A DNA stretch of 50,875 nucleotides, taken from Acidobacteriaceae bacterium. GTDB lineage: Bacteria; Acidobacteriota; Terriglobia; Bryobacterales; Bryobacteraceae. How positions within the stretch are numbered: the stretch's first letter is position 1; the number at the start of each line of letters is the position of its first letter. Location of the stretch: NCBI GenBank assembly GCA_903970405.1, contig CAJCIT010000059.1, positions 1 through 50,875 of the forward strand. The letters run 5' to 3'. The notes beneath the pieces were generated by a model, which had not been told where the DNA came from, made no database searches, and worked only from the letters and a program-made list of their open reading frames with translations. Of this stretch, positions 39,460 to 49,250 are shown piece by piece. The translations under genes were made by a program, and so were the position numbers.

Positions 39460-41196
39460 CTAACGCTCCTCAATTGCGATCACGCGGTCCACCGTCTGGC
39501 GTCCCAGCTTCTGCACAATGCCGCTGGGCCAGCGCACCTCAATCTCGTCGACTGCCGTGTCCTTGCCCAACCCGAACGTCAGTTGTAAGGCGGATTGCGA
39601 ACAATAGCTGGACCCCGCCCGGACCATTTGGGTTTGTTTGCCCGACGCCGATTTGACGGTGACAAATGCTCCCAGCCCATCGCGGCTGGATTTCGTGCCC
39701 ACCGTCTTGATTGCCACCCAATGATTCTTATTACCGCCGTCATTGCGGAATACGTAGGCTGGACCGTTATTCGTCGAGACAACCACATCCAGATCGCCAT
39801 CGCCATCCAGATCGCCAAACGCCGCGCCACGCGCCACAATCGGCCGGGCCAGATCGGGACCCAGGCCCGCCGAGACGTTGACAAACTTGCCGCCGCCGGC
39901 ATTGTGGAAAACAAGCGGCGGCTCCTTGTATTGAATCTTTGGCTGGACGCGGCCGATTTCCTCTTCGATGTGGCCGTTGGCGCAAAAGATATCCAATAGG
40001 CCGTCCAGATCGTAGTCCCAGAAGAAGGCGCCGAACGTCAGGCTCAGCAGGCTCGACCGGCCCAACTCTGAGCGCGGCGCTTCATCCACGAAGATGCCGT
40101 TGCCTTCGTTATGGTAGAGCGCCAGCATCTGGTTGGTAAAGTTGCCGACCAGTAGATGCGTGCGGCCGCTGCGATCGTAATCGGCCGAATCGACGCCCAT
40201 TGAGCCGCGCGCCACCCCATCTTCGGCGAAGGCCACACCGGCGGAAAGAGCTTCGTCGGTGAATGTGCCGTTCTTGTTATTGCGATAGAGCTTGTTCGGC
40301 TGGGTATCGTTCGCGACAAATATATCGGGCCAGCCATCGTTGTTGTAATCGAGGATGGTCACACCCAATGATTTGGAAGTTGGGTCGGCGATGCCCGCCT
40401 TCTTGCTGACGTCCTCAAACTTGCCGTTCCCTAAGTTGCGATAGAGCTTCGACTCCGTGCCTTTGTAGGATTCCGGCGTGCAGTAGGACTTCGTGGAACC
40501 ATCGAGCGAGCACCAGAGGTCTCCCTTCACGGTCCACTGAACGTAGTTCGCTACGAAGAGATCGGGCTTGCCATCGCGATCGTAATCCACCCAGGCGGCG
40601 CTGGTGCCAAAGCTGGCATTATGGATACCGGCCTGCGCGGTGACGTCTTTGAACTTGCCGTTTCCTTCGTTGTGGAACAGATGGTCCCCATCGAGCGCGG
40701 TGATATAGACATCTTCCCGGCCGTCATTATCGTAATCGGCCACCGTGACGCCGATTCCATACATTTCGATATCGAGGCCGCTTCCGGCCGTGACGTCCGT
40801 AAATGTGCCATCGCCGTTATTGCGATAGAGGGCGGCGATACTTTTCCTGCCGTGCGGCGTCCAGTCCTTGCTATTGACAAAAAGGATGTCGAGCTTGCCG
40901 TCGTTGTTGTAATCGAACAGCGCGACGCCGGCGCCCATCGTTTCCGGCAGGTACTTCCTGCCCTCCTTGCCCGCATTGTGTTTGAAGTGAATGCCGGCTT
41001 GGGCGGTTATGTCCTTGAATTGAACCGATGAGGGTGGTGGCGTGGGGCCCATGGCGGCGATGCGCGCCACACTAAAGGCGACAGCGGCCGCGGCCCCGGC
41101 TACAAAAAGAGCAGAGGCCGCCCACGGCAAGCGAATCGGCGTTCGCGAATTTCCGACAAGAGCTTTCATTGAAATGTGAAACCGACCTTTCGTCAT
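39460..41196 (-). CDS. CRTAC1-like FG-GAP repeat protein with ASPIC/UnbV domain
   Basis: 578 residues. A basic start and hydrophobic segment (ALFVAGAAAAVAFSVARIAA) anchor or export the protein. Six or so FG-GAP/VCBS-like calcium-binding repeats follow, each with a D-Y-N-N-D-G-x-x-D motif (LFDYNNDGKLDILFVNSKDW; VADYDNDGREDVYITALDGD; FGDLDGDGDLDVVVSTNNGP), forming a beta-propeller. The C-terminal ASPIC/UnbV domain (about 500-575) has SSYCSQSALQLTFGLGKDTA and VDEIEVRWPSGIVQKL. It is the third gene of an operon, its ATG overlapping the stop of the pentaheme cytochrome gene by 3 nt. It is likely periplasmic or surface-exposed; the function of this family in bacteria is not established. Confidence 0.88.
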   Translation of the reverse strand: MTKGRFHISMKALVGNSRTPIRLPWAASALFVAGAAAAVAFSVARIAAMGPTPPPSSVQFKDITAQAGIHFKHNAGKEGRKYLPETMGAGVALFDYNNDGKLDILFVNSKDWTPHGRKSIAALYRNNGDGTFTDVTAGSGLDIEMYGIGVTVADYDNDGREDVYITALDGDHLFHNEGNGKFKDVTAQAGIHNASFGTSAAWVDYDRDGKPDLFVANYVQWTVKGDLWCSLDGSTKSYCTPESYKGTESKLYRNLGNGKFEDVSKKAGIADPTSKSLGVTILDYNNDGWPDIFVANDTQPNKLYRNNKNGTFTDEALSAGVAFAEDGVARGSMGVDSADYDRSGRTHLLVGNFTNQMLALYHNEGNGIFVDEAPRSELGRSSLLSLTFGAFFWDYDLDGLLDIFCANGHIEEEIGRVQPKIQYKEPPLVFHNAGGGKFVNVSAGLGPDLARPIVARGAAFGDLDGDGDLDVVVSTNNGPAYVFRNDGGNKNHWVAIKTVGTKSSRDGLGAFVTVKSASGKQTQMVRAGSSYCSQSALQLTFGLGKDTAVDEIEVRWPSGIVQKLGRQTVDRVIAIEER

Positions 41197-44030
41197 AAGC
41201 CGGCTGGAACGGCAGCTTTCTTCAGCGCGGTGTGCCGGGATGTGACTTCTGCCTTCACCGGCCCCAGCGGCGCGCTTTCATGATCGTGAATCGCCTGGCG
41301 TGAGTTATTCATCTCAGGACTCAACTGGCGGATTTTCCCGGTAATGGATTGGGACGCCTCGTCGGCCTTGAAACGCCGGAACAGCGTCTCTTCGCGCTGA
41401 GCTTCTTCAGTCTCGCCCAGCGCACGGAGGCACAACATCAGGTTGTAATGGCACTGGACGTCCTCCGGATCCACCATCAAGACGCGATGCAGCGACGCGA
41501 CAGCTGATCGGTAATCCTTTTTCAAGAACTGAATACGCGCGATCTGGTTCAACACCACGCGGTCCCGAGGGTAGTAAGAGGCAGCGGTCTCCAGACTGCG
41601 CAGAGCGCCATCGTAATCGCCATCCGTCTTCTGCGCCAGCGCCAGGAAGTAGTAATTGCGCGCCGCCTTGGGATTCAACGCGATCGCCTTCATCACGAAT
41701 GGCTTAGCGCGCTCCATCTCGCCTTCCTGGATCAGCGCGCGCGCCACATTCAAGTAGCCGTCAGAGTAGGCGGCGTCGGCTTCCGTCACTTTGGTGAACG
41801 CGTATTCAGCGCCCTTCAGGTCGCCCTGCAGCAGGAGCCCAATGCCATAGTCGTTCCAGCGGTCGCGATCTTTCTTGTCAACCACCGGCGTCCAATCCGT
41901 AGGCTTCCCGCCAATGCCGAGCTCGCTTGTGGCCGACGCGATGGTCACAATCGGCAGGTCGGGGATGCGGCCCTTGATCGCTCCGGAAACGTTGGCAGGA
42001 ATGTTCTTCGGGTCAAAGGTCCATTCGCGGCTATCGTGGTGAATGTCCACAAGAGCCGGATCCTGGCCCGGCTTGGGTTCACCAGCGTAGACGTACTTCG
42101 TGTAGTAGTCAGTGAACTTGCGATAGTTCAGCCGCGCTGTCAGCGTGATGGGGCTCACGGCATCCTTCGGGATGCGGACCCGATAGTGCGCCACATCCGC
42201 CGCTCCTGGCGGAATCAAGCGAACATACAGCAGACTTCGTGTTTGAAAGGCATTTCGCCTGCTGATGACATTGGCGTCGCCATCCAGCTGGATGGACTGG
42301 TAGAAGTGTGCACCCGGATCCACCGCTCCGCCGCCCGCGCGTTCGGTGTTCCCACTCCAGAAAATCAGCCGGCCGGTTGCGTCTTTGCCCTGCAGTTCGA
42401 GCCATGCTTCCTGAGCATCCACCGTGCCGCCCGGGAAGAAGTGACCGATCTTCAGCGTCCGCACCACAACGTCCACTCTGACCGTGGAGCCGCGCGCGAA
42501 GACCCGGTTACCGCGCTCAACGGGTGCCGCCACCTTGCTGACGTCCCGCAGGAACACCGCGCCGTGCTGATCCGATTCCTCGCCGACGGCGAATGTCGAA
42601 GCAAGCAACGGGCCCTCATTCCCCGCGCTCCGTTTCATCTGCAAGGCGCCGCTATCTTCCACCGGACTCGCCGCGAAGATATCCACGCGCATAAAGCCAG
42701 ACTTCAGAAAGTCCTCTACGCGCTTCAACTGTTCGGGGTCGTTATTGGCAATCGGGACAGCGGTGTTGGCGGCGGCAAAATAGTGCGAGTGGGTCAGGCC
42801 GTTGACGTTACCCGGTTCGCGCGACTTCTGTTGCGGCATGTGACAGTCCGCGCAGCCAGCGGGTTTGTTGGGATAGTAGAAGGAACGCGCGCCTTGCCCG
42901 GAGACCCCGCTGGCCTGCCAGTTGTCGTAATCGTTGAAGCCGCGGACCCATCGATAGCTGTTCACCGGGATATCGAGATGGACCTTGTGGCAGGTGGAGC
43001 AGAATTCCGAAGTATCTTTCGCCATGAACGGCTTCAAGAACGTGCGGCGGTGCGGCTCGGGATTGACATAAGTCAGGAAACGGTCGAGCGCGTGCACATA
43101 CGGGTTCGTGCTGACCGCCAGATCGTGCAGCGGGTTGTACTCCATCACGTACCCGCCGTTCCCCATGGAACTGTCGACGCGTGAAATAGCATGGCACGAA
43201 ATGCAGCCTAACCCTGCCTGCGCTTGCGGCGTGTCGATCTGATTCTTGATTGGCTGCGCCCATCGGCCGCTAAAGATGACGGCGTGGTCATGGCAACCGG
43301 CGCACCACTGGCTCGGCTTGGTGGAGTGCTGCACGTCTTGCATGTACTCAATCGACTTCCGGTAAAACTGGTTGTTAAAGCTGGCGAAATGGTGGGCGGA
43401 GTGTTTCCATTGATCGTAGATTTGTTTGTGGCACTCACCGCACTTCTCGCTATCGAGGAAAAAGTTCGCCGGGATTTGCTTATGGACGTTGGTTTGAATG
43501 GATGACGGCCAGAACGGTGACTTCGGTCCCCCGCCTTCCTCTTCCATGCTCGCCGGAACCACGTCTGGATTCACAATGCGGTCATGCGGATTCGGATAGT
43601 AATGATGGTAAGCAGCCATGACCGCCACCATCGATGCCCCCAGCGCCATTGCGCCCGCCAGGCCGCGATAGAGCGGCTTCGAATAACGGGCGAGGGCGGG
43701 CAAACACAGGGCCACGGCTATGACCGCCACAGCGATGTGCGCCGCCAGCACCGGATGGTCCGCGCGCAGATTGCCATGGACCATCAGGTACACTCCAATT
43801 ACAGCCGCGAGCGCGAAAGGAATGCCCGGCACAAGCGAGGCGCGGCTCTTCCACATCACGACGGCGGCGAATGGAATCAGGACCACGCCCAAAACAATGT
43901 GCAGCAGGACATTCGCGATGTAGGGGATGGAAGCGCTGGTAAACGCCAGCAAGTAGGCCGAGTTTAGAACCAGCAGGATCAACAGAACGATGCCAAGCTT
44001 CGTGAATTTGGCGGACATGGTTTCTCTCAT
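41193..44030 (-). CDS. membrane-anchored pentaheme cytochrome c with C-terminal TPR repeats
   Basis: 945 residues. About residues 10-140 hold five hydrophobic segments. A multiheme domain follows with CGECH (197-201), CAGCH (243-247), CISCH (276-280), CSTCH (344-348) and CADCH (393-397), five c-type haem sites. A middle beta-rich part (about 440-690) carries FFPGGTVDAQEAWLELQGKD. TPRs lie at about 710-890 (WNDYGIGLLLQGDLKGAEYA, YFLALAQKTDGDYDGALRSL). The head resembles the cytochrome c554/hydroxylamine-oxidoreductase-like superfamily. It probably transfers electrons on the periplasmic side; donor and acceptor are unknown. Start/stop overlaps (ATGA) couple it to FG-GAP/UnbV genes on both sides. 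The start may be the internal ATG at 44018. Confidence 0.88.
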   Translation of the reverse strand: MRETMSAKFTKLGIVLLILLVLNSAYLLAFTSASIPYIANVLLHIVLGVVLIPFAAVVMWKSRASLVPGIPFALAAVIGVYLMVHGNLRADHPVLAAHIAVAVIAVALCLPALARYSKPLYRGLAGAMALGASMVAVMAAYHHYYPNPHDRIVNPDVVPASMEEEGGGPKSPFWPSSIQTNVHKQIPANFFLDSEKCGECHKQIYDQWKHSAHHFASFNNQFYRKSIEYMQDVQHSTKPSQWCAGCHDHAVIFSGRWAQPIKNQIDTPQAQAGLGCISCHAISRVDSSMGNGGYVMEYNPLHDLAVSTNPYVHALDRFLTYVNPEPHRRTFLKPFMAKDTSEFCSTCHKVHLDIPVNSYRWVRGFNDYDNWQASGVSGQGARSFYYPNKPAGCADCHMPQQKSREPGNVNGLTHSHYFAAANTAVPIANNDPEQLKRVEDFLKSGFMRVDIFAASPVEDSGALQMKRSAGNEGPLLASTFAVGEESDQHGAVFLRDVSKVAAPVERGNRVFARGSTVRVDVVVRTLKIGHFFPGGTVDAQEAWLELQGKDATGRLIFWSGNTERAGGGAVDPGAHFYQSIQLDGDANVISRRNAFQTRSLLYVRLIPPGAADVAHYRVRIPKDAVSPITLTARLNYRKFTDYYTKYVYAGEPKPGQDPALVDIHHDSREWTFDPKNIPANVSGAIKGRIPDLPIVTIASATSELGIGGKPTDWTPVVDKKDRDRWNDYGIGLLLQGDLKGAEYAFTKVTEADAAYSDGYLNVARALIQEGEMERAKPFVMKAIALNPKAARNYYFLALAQKTDGDYDGALRSLETAASYYPRDRVVLNQIARIQFLKKDYRSAVASLHRVLMVDPEDVQCHYNLMLCLRALGETEEAQREETLFRRFKADEASQSITGKIRQLSPEMNNSRQAIHDHESAPLGPVKAEVTSRHTALKKAAVPAGL

Positions 44031-47000
44031 TCAGTGGCCGGGGCACGATCTGACATTTGTGAACGCCGAGTGGCCGCGTCACTCGCCGGCGTTAGAGGAC
44101 GAATCAGCCGCAGAGCGGGCCGGGTATTGTATTCGCGGACGTACTGCTGGTGCGCGGCGTCATTCGGATAATGTTCGCCCGCCGGATACGGATATCGAGA
44201 CATCCCATGGAATGGCAGCGGGTCCACGCTTTGAGAGAACGCGGTATTGGCGTCACGATCCTTCGCCCAACCTTCCACTCGCAGCAGGTAGTCGCGCCGC
44301 CAACCGGGCCTGAGAGCAGGGAAACGCTTCGGGTCATACTGCAAAGTGAGTTCGTCCCCTGAACCCATCACCACTAACATGTCATCCACTCTTGCGGTCA
44401 ATTGCGTCACGTCGCCGTAGCGCGTGTACTTGCCCGCTGAGTTACTGGGAGTGGGGTTCCAGTACGAGGTTGCCGTGGGATTTGCGAATTCAAATGTTTC
44501 CGGTTGCCGCCGCTCCGGGTGAATGTGGGATGGCGAGAACCCCCGGAAGTGAACCTCTGAATGCACCGGCACGGCCGCGGTGAAGACAGACTGTGGAGCG
44601 CCCGCGTCCTCGCCGAGGAAGATCTCATCCCAGAAGACACAGAGGTTGGTGACGATGCGCACTTCCCGCGAATCCGTGAGGAACTTGCCCGTCAGATCCA
44701 CCGCGATGGTCTTTGGTTTTCCCGAAGGCATGCCCATATCCTCAATCACCGTCACCCACTTCCCAGACTTGTCCTTTACTTGTAAGTACGGCGGCGTGAG
44801 GTCTTTCTTCTCCTGCGCTTGTTGGAGGAAGGTGCTGCCGTCGGCCCAATCCACCCAGCCATTCAGCACCAGGAATGCTCGATTGGCGGGGGCAGCGTTG
44901 CCGAAATCGAGGTCAAGCGTGTGCGTCTCGGCCACGCCGACATAGTTACGTTTGAAGTCATCCACATACCGCTTATCCTGCTTCGGCAGGCGCTCCGTGA
45001 CATCGCCATGCACAGTGCGGGCGTGGACCGGGTAAACGCGATGAGTAAGACCGTAGAGCCGAAACTCGGGGAATGGCGGCGACTTCCACTTCTCGTTCGA
45101 GTAGATCTCGGTGGCCGCCGGATGATCGATGGCGATAAGGCTGACCTGGTCGAAGTAGGAGACCTCGCTCAGTTCCTCGGTCAGCTTGATCTCATACCTG
45201 GGTCCGTTCGGGGTGGGGCGCGGCGAAAGCCACTGGCCGGCCAGCGGCACATACTCGGTATGGTCAGTGGGGAAGAATTGGCCGTCGCCAGACATCGCGC
45301 CCAGCGGCGCTACACCCAGCACATCGGTGATGTATTGAAACTCGGAGCCGTTCCAGGTGAAGATCAGCGGGCAACTGCCGGAGAGGCGCTGCGCCTCCTT
45401 GAAGCTGAGATCTTTGTTCACCGGCTGGTTCATTTCGTTCTGGATCAATCCGTTCGGCCAGGTGATGCGAACGGTATCGGCGGTTTTCCGGCTGTCGCTC
45501 CCGAAGATCACCGGTAACCCTGTGTATAGCTTCTTTTGATAACTCGACCCGGCCTTGATTTCGATTTCAGAACCCATCGGGATTTTCAGATTCTTCACGC
45601 CCATGATCTGCACGTCGACCCACGCGTTGCCGGCCTGAGTCTTGTTCTCCACCAGCACCACCCTGTTGTCATCCGTAATGGCGGCTAGATCGGCGAGGCC
45701 GTCACCGGTGAAGTCCGCCGCTACCCAAGCTTTGGCGACTGGCAACCCTTGGACCGACTTAGGCTCGACGAACTGCAGTGCGCCCTGGTTCTGGCGAACT
45801 CCCGTTGGCGACACATAATCGGTAAATCCGCGATTTCCCAAGTCCGCAAAGGCGACCGGCGTCGCAGCGAGTAGCTTGGGCGCCGCGAGCGATGTTCCCT
45901 CGTTTCGGGCGACCATCGTGCCCGACGGAGTCTCGAACGCAATGTCGAGATTGCCGTCGTTATCCAGATCGAGCGTGGCCGCGTGCGTTGCGCCCGCGGG
46001 GACCGCGCTCATCGGCTGCGCTTTGTATGTGGCCATGAGCTCATCCAGATAGAGAACGGCGCCGCGGTCTTTGTAAGTCACAAACAGATCCTTGCTCTTT
46101 GTGTCGGCCTTCAGGCGAAACGCGACGCCGCTGGTGGCTTCGCCCTCGACAAACGGAAAAGGATGCTCGACGAAGCCTTCCGCGCCTTGATTTCGCAGCA
46201 GGATCGATTTCCTGCCGAGCAGGATGAGATCCAGATCGTAGTCGTGATCGAAGTCGATCCAGACTGCCGCATGGTAACGGCCTTTTGGCAGCGCAAACGC
46301 GGATTTAGTGAAGACTCCGGACTTATTCTCATACAGCTCCGCGCCCCCACTGGTGAGCACGCAGAGGTCGATTTCGCCATCGTTGTTGAAGTCTCCGGGG
46401 ACCACGCCTACCACGTTCCTGATGCTCTCGAGTCCCGTCTTCTCCACCTTCTGCGACCCGCCCCGGAACAGCGCAATGCCCGCAGAGGAATAAACCAGCA
46501 GGTCCGGCTTCGACGAATGGTAAAGGTCCAGCGCTACCAGTCCTGCGCCATCGCCTGAATCGAGCTTGGCCAGATCTGTGGATGAGAATGCGTAATCCAC
46601 CGGTTGCTTCGCGTTGTCCGTTTCCGGCTCGCGCGGTTCGTAGACTTCGGCGTATTCGCACCACTCGACATCCTCAGGGGTGGCGACGCTTTCCTGGGCC
46701 GCCTTGCGCTCCTTGAAAATGGCCAGTTCGCGGTTCGCTTCTTCCATGCGCTTCTGCTGGCGATAAAGGTTGAACAGTTGGAAATGCGGCGCGGCCAGGC
46801 TCGGATTCAGATCGCGGCACAGCTCGAATTCCTTCTCCGCTTCCTGAGCATTGCCCTGCAGTTTGTAAATGGTGCCGAGATTGTAGTGGGTAATGGCCTC
46901 GGTGGGAGCGAGCTTCGCGAGTTGTTGAAATTGCGCGATCGCCTTATCGAACTGCCCGTCGCGCTTATAGAAGATACCCAGATTGAACCAGGTGTGCGGG

Positions 47001-47350
47001 ATGCTTGGATCTTCCTTTTGCACTTTTTCGAGGAGCGCAATTCCTTCCTGCGTGCGGGCGGCGCGAAGCAGGGCGAGCGAGTAATTCAGTTGTTCGCGAA
47101 CCGAGTTGGGCCTCAGGTCCAGCGCCTTCTTGAACTCCTCCACGGCTTCAGCCTGGGTGGTGGGATTTTCGTAAAAGGCTTTTCCGAGATTCAGGTACTG
47201 AGTGAGCCGATCGTCGACGGAGGGGGTAGTCGCCGGGACGGAGGCGGGATGCTGCTGAGTGGGGGGATTATCGGAAAGAGACAGCCATAGCATGGCTGCG
47301 GCCGCGACAAGGCGGGCGGGCGCAAGCCCGGTGAAATTGCGAAATAACAT
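44027..47350 (-). CDS. large TPR, FG-GAP and UnbV-like secreted protein
   Basis: 1107 residues, first gene of the operon. Signal-like start (LVAAAAMLWLSLSDNPP). TPRs at about 45-210 (YLNLGKAFYENPTTQAEAVE; IPHTWFNLGIFYKRDGQFDK; AITHYNLGTIYKLQGNAQEA). An FG-GAP propeller at about 250-590 (VPGDFNNDGEIDLCVLTSGG; TLDLDNDGNLDIAFETPSGT; AADFTGDGLADLAAITDDNR). Then an UnbV-like block (KIPMGSEIEIKAGSSYQKKL; VRITWPNGLIQNEMNQPVNK) and a long beta-rich C-terminal part (about 680-1090) beginning SGSCPLIFTWNGSEFQYITD, which I do not recognise. The combination of TPR and propeller with a coupled pentaheme cytochrome suggests an extracytoplasmic complex. Function unknown. Confidence 0.85.
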   Translation of the reverse strand: MLFRNFTGLAPARLVAAAAMLWLSLSDNPPTQQHPASVPATTPSVDDRLTQYLNLGKAFYENPTTQAEAVEEFKKALDLRPNSVREQLNYSLALLRAARTQEGIALLEKVQKEDPSIPHTWFNLGIFYKRDGQFDKAIAQFQQLAKLAPTEAITHYNLGTIYKLQGNAQEAEKEFELCRDLNPSLAAPHFQLFNLYRQQKRMEEANRELAIFKERKAAQESVATPEDVEWCEYAEVYEPREPETDNAKQPVDYAFSSTDLAKLDSGDGAGLVALDLYHSSKPDLLVYSSAGIALFRGGSQKVEKTGLESIRNVVGVVPGDFNNDGEIDLCVLTSGGAELYENKSGVFTKSAFALPKGRYHAAVWIDFDHDYDLDLILLGRKSILLRNQGAEGFVEHPFPFVEGEATSGVAFRLKADTKSKDLFVTYKDRGAVLYLDELMATYKAQPMSAVPAGATHAATLDLDNDGNLDIAFETPSGTMVARNEGTSLAAPKLLAATPVAFADLGNRGFTDYVSPTGVRQNQGALQFVEPKSVQGLPVAKAWVAADFTGDGLADLAAITDDNRVVLVENKTQAGNAWVDVQIMGVKNLKIPMGSEIEIKAGSSYQKKLYTGLPVIFGSDSRKTADTVRITWPNGLIQNEMNQPVNKDLSFKEAQRLSGSCPLIFTWNGSEFQYITDVLGVAPLGAMSGDGQFFPTDHTEYVPLAGQWLSPRPTPNGPRYEIKLTEELSEVSYFDQVSLIAIDHPAATEIYSNEKWKSPPFPEFRLYGLTHRVYPVHARTVHGDVTERLPKQDKRYVDDFKRNYVGVAETHTLDLDFGNAAPANRAFLVLNGWVDWADGSTFLQQAQEKKDLTPPYLQVKDKSGKWVTVIEDMGMPSGKPKTIAVDLTGKFLTDSREVRIVTNLCVFWDEIFLGEDAGAPQSVFTAAVPVHSEVHFRGFSPSHIHPERRQPETFEFANPTATSYWNPTPSNSAGKYTRYGDVTQLTARVDDMLVVMGSGDELTLQYDPKRFPALRPGWRRDYLLRVEGWAKDRDANTAFSQSVDPLPFHGMSRYPYPAGEHYPNDAAHQQYVREYNTRPALRLIRPLTPASDAATRRSQMSDRAPATE

Positions 47351-47469
47351 GATTTACGAAGCAACAGAGCGCGCAGGCGAACGTCTGTCTGGGATTATAA
47401 GAAAAAGCAATGGCCAACGGTTTAGTAGAAACACATTAGTTCGGCCAATGTAAGCGCAATCACTGCAGA

Positions 47470-47505
47470 GGCCGGTTAACAACCGGCCGCAGGATTTCAT
47501 CCTGC
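47470..47505. repeat. two adjacent perfect hairpins in the leader of the divergent FG-GAP gene
   Basis: GGCCGGTTAACAACCGGCC (47470-47488) is a perfect 8-bp inverted repeat with a 3-nt loop. GCAGGATTTCATCCTGC (47489-47505) is a 7-bp inverted repeat with a 3-nt loop. They abut exactly and end 17 bp before the ATG at 47523. No T-run follows, so they are not an ordinary terminator. They may be a REP-like element or a translation-control structure. Confidence 0.6.
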
Positions 47506-47522
47506 CCTACAGGCTGAGAATA

Positions 47523-49220
47523 TTGAGAATGAATTTGACTAGAAGAGAAATATTGCGGGCTGCCGCGGCGTTGGCCGCCGGACTGCGGCTCAGCGCGGAA
47601 GAGGGGCCTCCCCTGTTCGAGGAGATCCCGGCCTCCCGCAGCGGCATTGAGTGGGTCCACGACAACGCCATTTCGGACAATCACTACCTGCCCGAGACCA
47701 TGGGCCCGGGCTGCGCCTTCCTCGATTACGACAATGACGGCTGGATGGACATCTACCTGGTGAACAGCGGGCCTTGCGACTTCTGGAAACCGCCGAAGCC
47801 CATTCGAAACGCGCTTTATAAAAACAATCGCGACGGCACGTTTACCGACGTGACGGAGAAGGCGGGCGTCTCCGGTAATACCTTTGGCATGGGCGTGGCC
47901 GTTGGCGACTACGATAACGACGGTTGGCCGGACCTCTTTGTCACGTCGTACGGAAAGTGCATTCTCTACCGGAACAACCACGACGGCACCTTCACCGACG
48001 TGACGGAGAAAGCCGGAGTATCGACGCTGGGGTGGACCACCAGCGCCGTTTGGTTTGACTACGATAACGACGGCCGCCTGGATTTGTTCGTGTGCAGCTT
48101 CGTGGATTACAGCGCCTCGCATAAATTCGAATGCGGCGACAATAAGCTTGGGAAGCACTACTACTGCATCCCTCGCATTTTCCGCGGTACGGTCAACTCG
48201 CTGTATCACAACAATGGCGATGGCACGTTCACAGAAGTCAGCAAGGGCACCGATATTGCGAAGGCGATCGGCAAGGGCCTGGGCGTGGTGGCCACCGACA
48301 TCAATAATGACGGCCGCATGGACCTGTTTGTCGCCAACGATACCGTCCAGAACTTCCTCTTCGTCAACCGCGGGCCGGACAAGAACGGCAAATGGCAGTT
48401 TGAAGAGATCGCGCTCCAGGCGGAGGTGGGATTCAGCGACAACGGCCAGCCGCGGTCCGGCATGGGCGTCGACGCCGCTGACGTCAACAACGACGGTTGG
48501 CAGGACCTGTTTGTGGCCAACGTGGATCAGGAGATGTATTCGCTTTACCAGAACAACCGCAATGAGAGTTTCCGCGATACGGCTCACCTCAACGGCGTCG
48601 CGCAAGCCACGCGGCTGATGAGCGGTTGGGGTCTGAAGTTCTTCGATTACGATAATGACGGCGCCATCGACTTGATTCTGGCCAACGGCCATCCCGATGA
48701 CATGATCGACATCTATTCGCAGCAGGTGCACTACAAGGAGCCGCTGTTGCTGTTCCATCAGGGCGCCGGCGGAAAGCTTACGAATGTCAGTGACCAAGCC
48801 GGCCCCGCCTTCAAGAAGCCGCTGCCGTCCCGCGGCCTGGCGGTGGGCGATTTCAATAACGATGGGGCTTTGGATGTGATCGTGGGCAATAACGGCCAAG
48901 CCCCCGTGCTGCTGAAGAACAACGCCGCCAAGGGGAACAACTGGATCGGTTTAAAGCTGGAAGGTGTAACTTCGAACCGCGACGCCATTGGGACGAGAAT
49001 CGTTTGGAAGGCGGGAGGCAAGACATTCCGGCGTCTCAAGAATAACGGCGGCAGCTATCTTTCGTCGCACGATCCGCGCGAGGTTCTCGGCGTCGGGACG
49101 GCCACGAAGATCGATGAGATCGAGATTACATGGGCCGCACCCAGCAAACAGGTTGACCGCCTTACGAACGTGGAAGTGAACCGGTATATTCATGTTGTCG
49201 AAGGGAAGGGAATCGTCTAA
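47523..49220 (+). CDS. CRTAC1-like FG-GAP/UnbV protein with Tat-like signal
   Basis: 565 residues. The N-terminus [18 protein letters not shown] carries a twin-arginine-like motif (TRREIL), suggesting folded export by Tat. Six FG-GAP repeats with DYDNDG motifs follow ([60 protein letters not shown]). The UnbV/ASPIC C-terminus has [20 protein letters not shown] and [20 protein letters not shown]. It lies divergently from the TPR/cytochrome operon (172 bp apart) and is probably functionally linked to it. A two-component system follows 27 bp downstream and may sense something related. Confidence 0.9.
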   Translation: MRMNLTRREILRAAAALAAGLRLSAEEGPPLFEEIPASRSGIEWVHDNAISDNHYLPETMGPGCAFLDYDNDGWMDIYLVNSGPCDFWKPPKPIRNALYKNNRDGTFTDVTEKAGVSGNTFGMGVAVGDYDNDGWPDLFVTSYGKCILYRNNHDGTFTDVTEKAGVSTLGWTTSAVWFDYDNDGRLDLFVCSFVDYSASHKFECGDNKLGKHYYCIPRIFRGTVNSLYHNNGDGTFTEVSKGTDIAKAIGKGLGVVATDINNDGRMDLFVANDTVQNFLFVNRGPDKNGKWQFEEIALQAEVGFSDNGQPRSGMGVDAADVNNDGWQDLFVANVDQEMYSLYQNNRNESFRDTAHLNGVAQATRLMSGWGLKFFDYDNDGAIDLILANGHPDDMIDIYSQQVHYKEPLLLFHQGAGGKLTNVSDQAGPAFKKPLPSRGLAVGDFNNDGALDVIVGNNGQAPVLLKNNAAKGNNWIGLKLEGVTSNRDAIGTRIVWKAGGKTFRRLKNNGGSYLSSHDPREVLGVGTATKIDEIEITWAAPSKQVDRLTNVEVNRYIHVVEGKGIV

Positions 49221-49250
49221 AGCGAACCCGCTTCGCCGGGCCCCCTTGTG

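Noticed and set aside
42036..43184. 382-aa plus-strand frame opposite the pentaheme cytochrome
   Set aside because: The minus strand has five CxxCH motifs and TPRs in frame; the plus-strand text is His/Arg/Val-rich shadow.
47460..48899. 479-aa open frame on the minus strand opposite the FG-GAP gene
   Set aside because: It is antisense to clear DYDNDG repeats; the valine/isoleucine-rich text is the mirror of the repeat codons, with no domain of its own.
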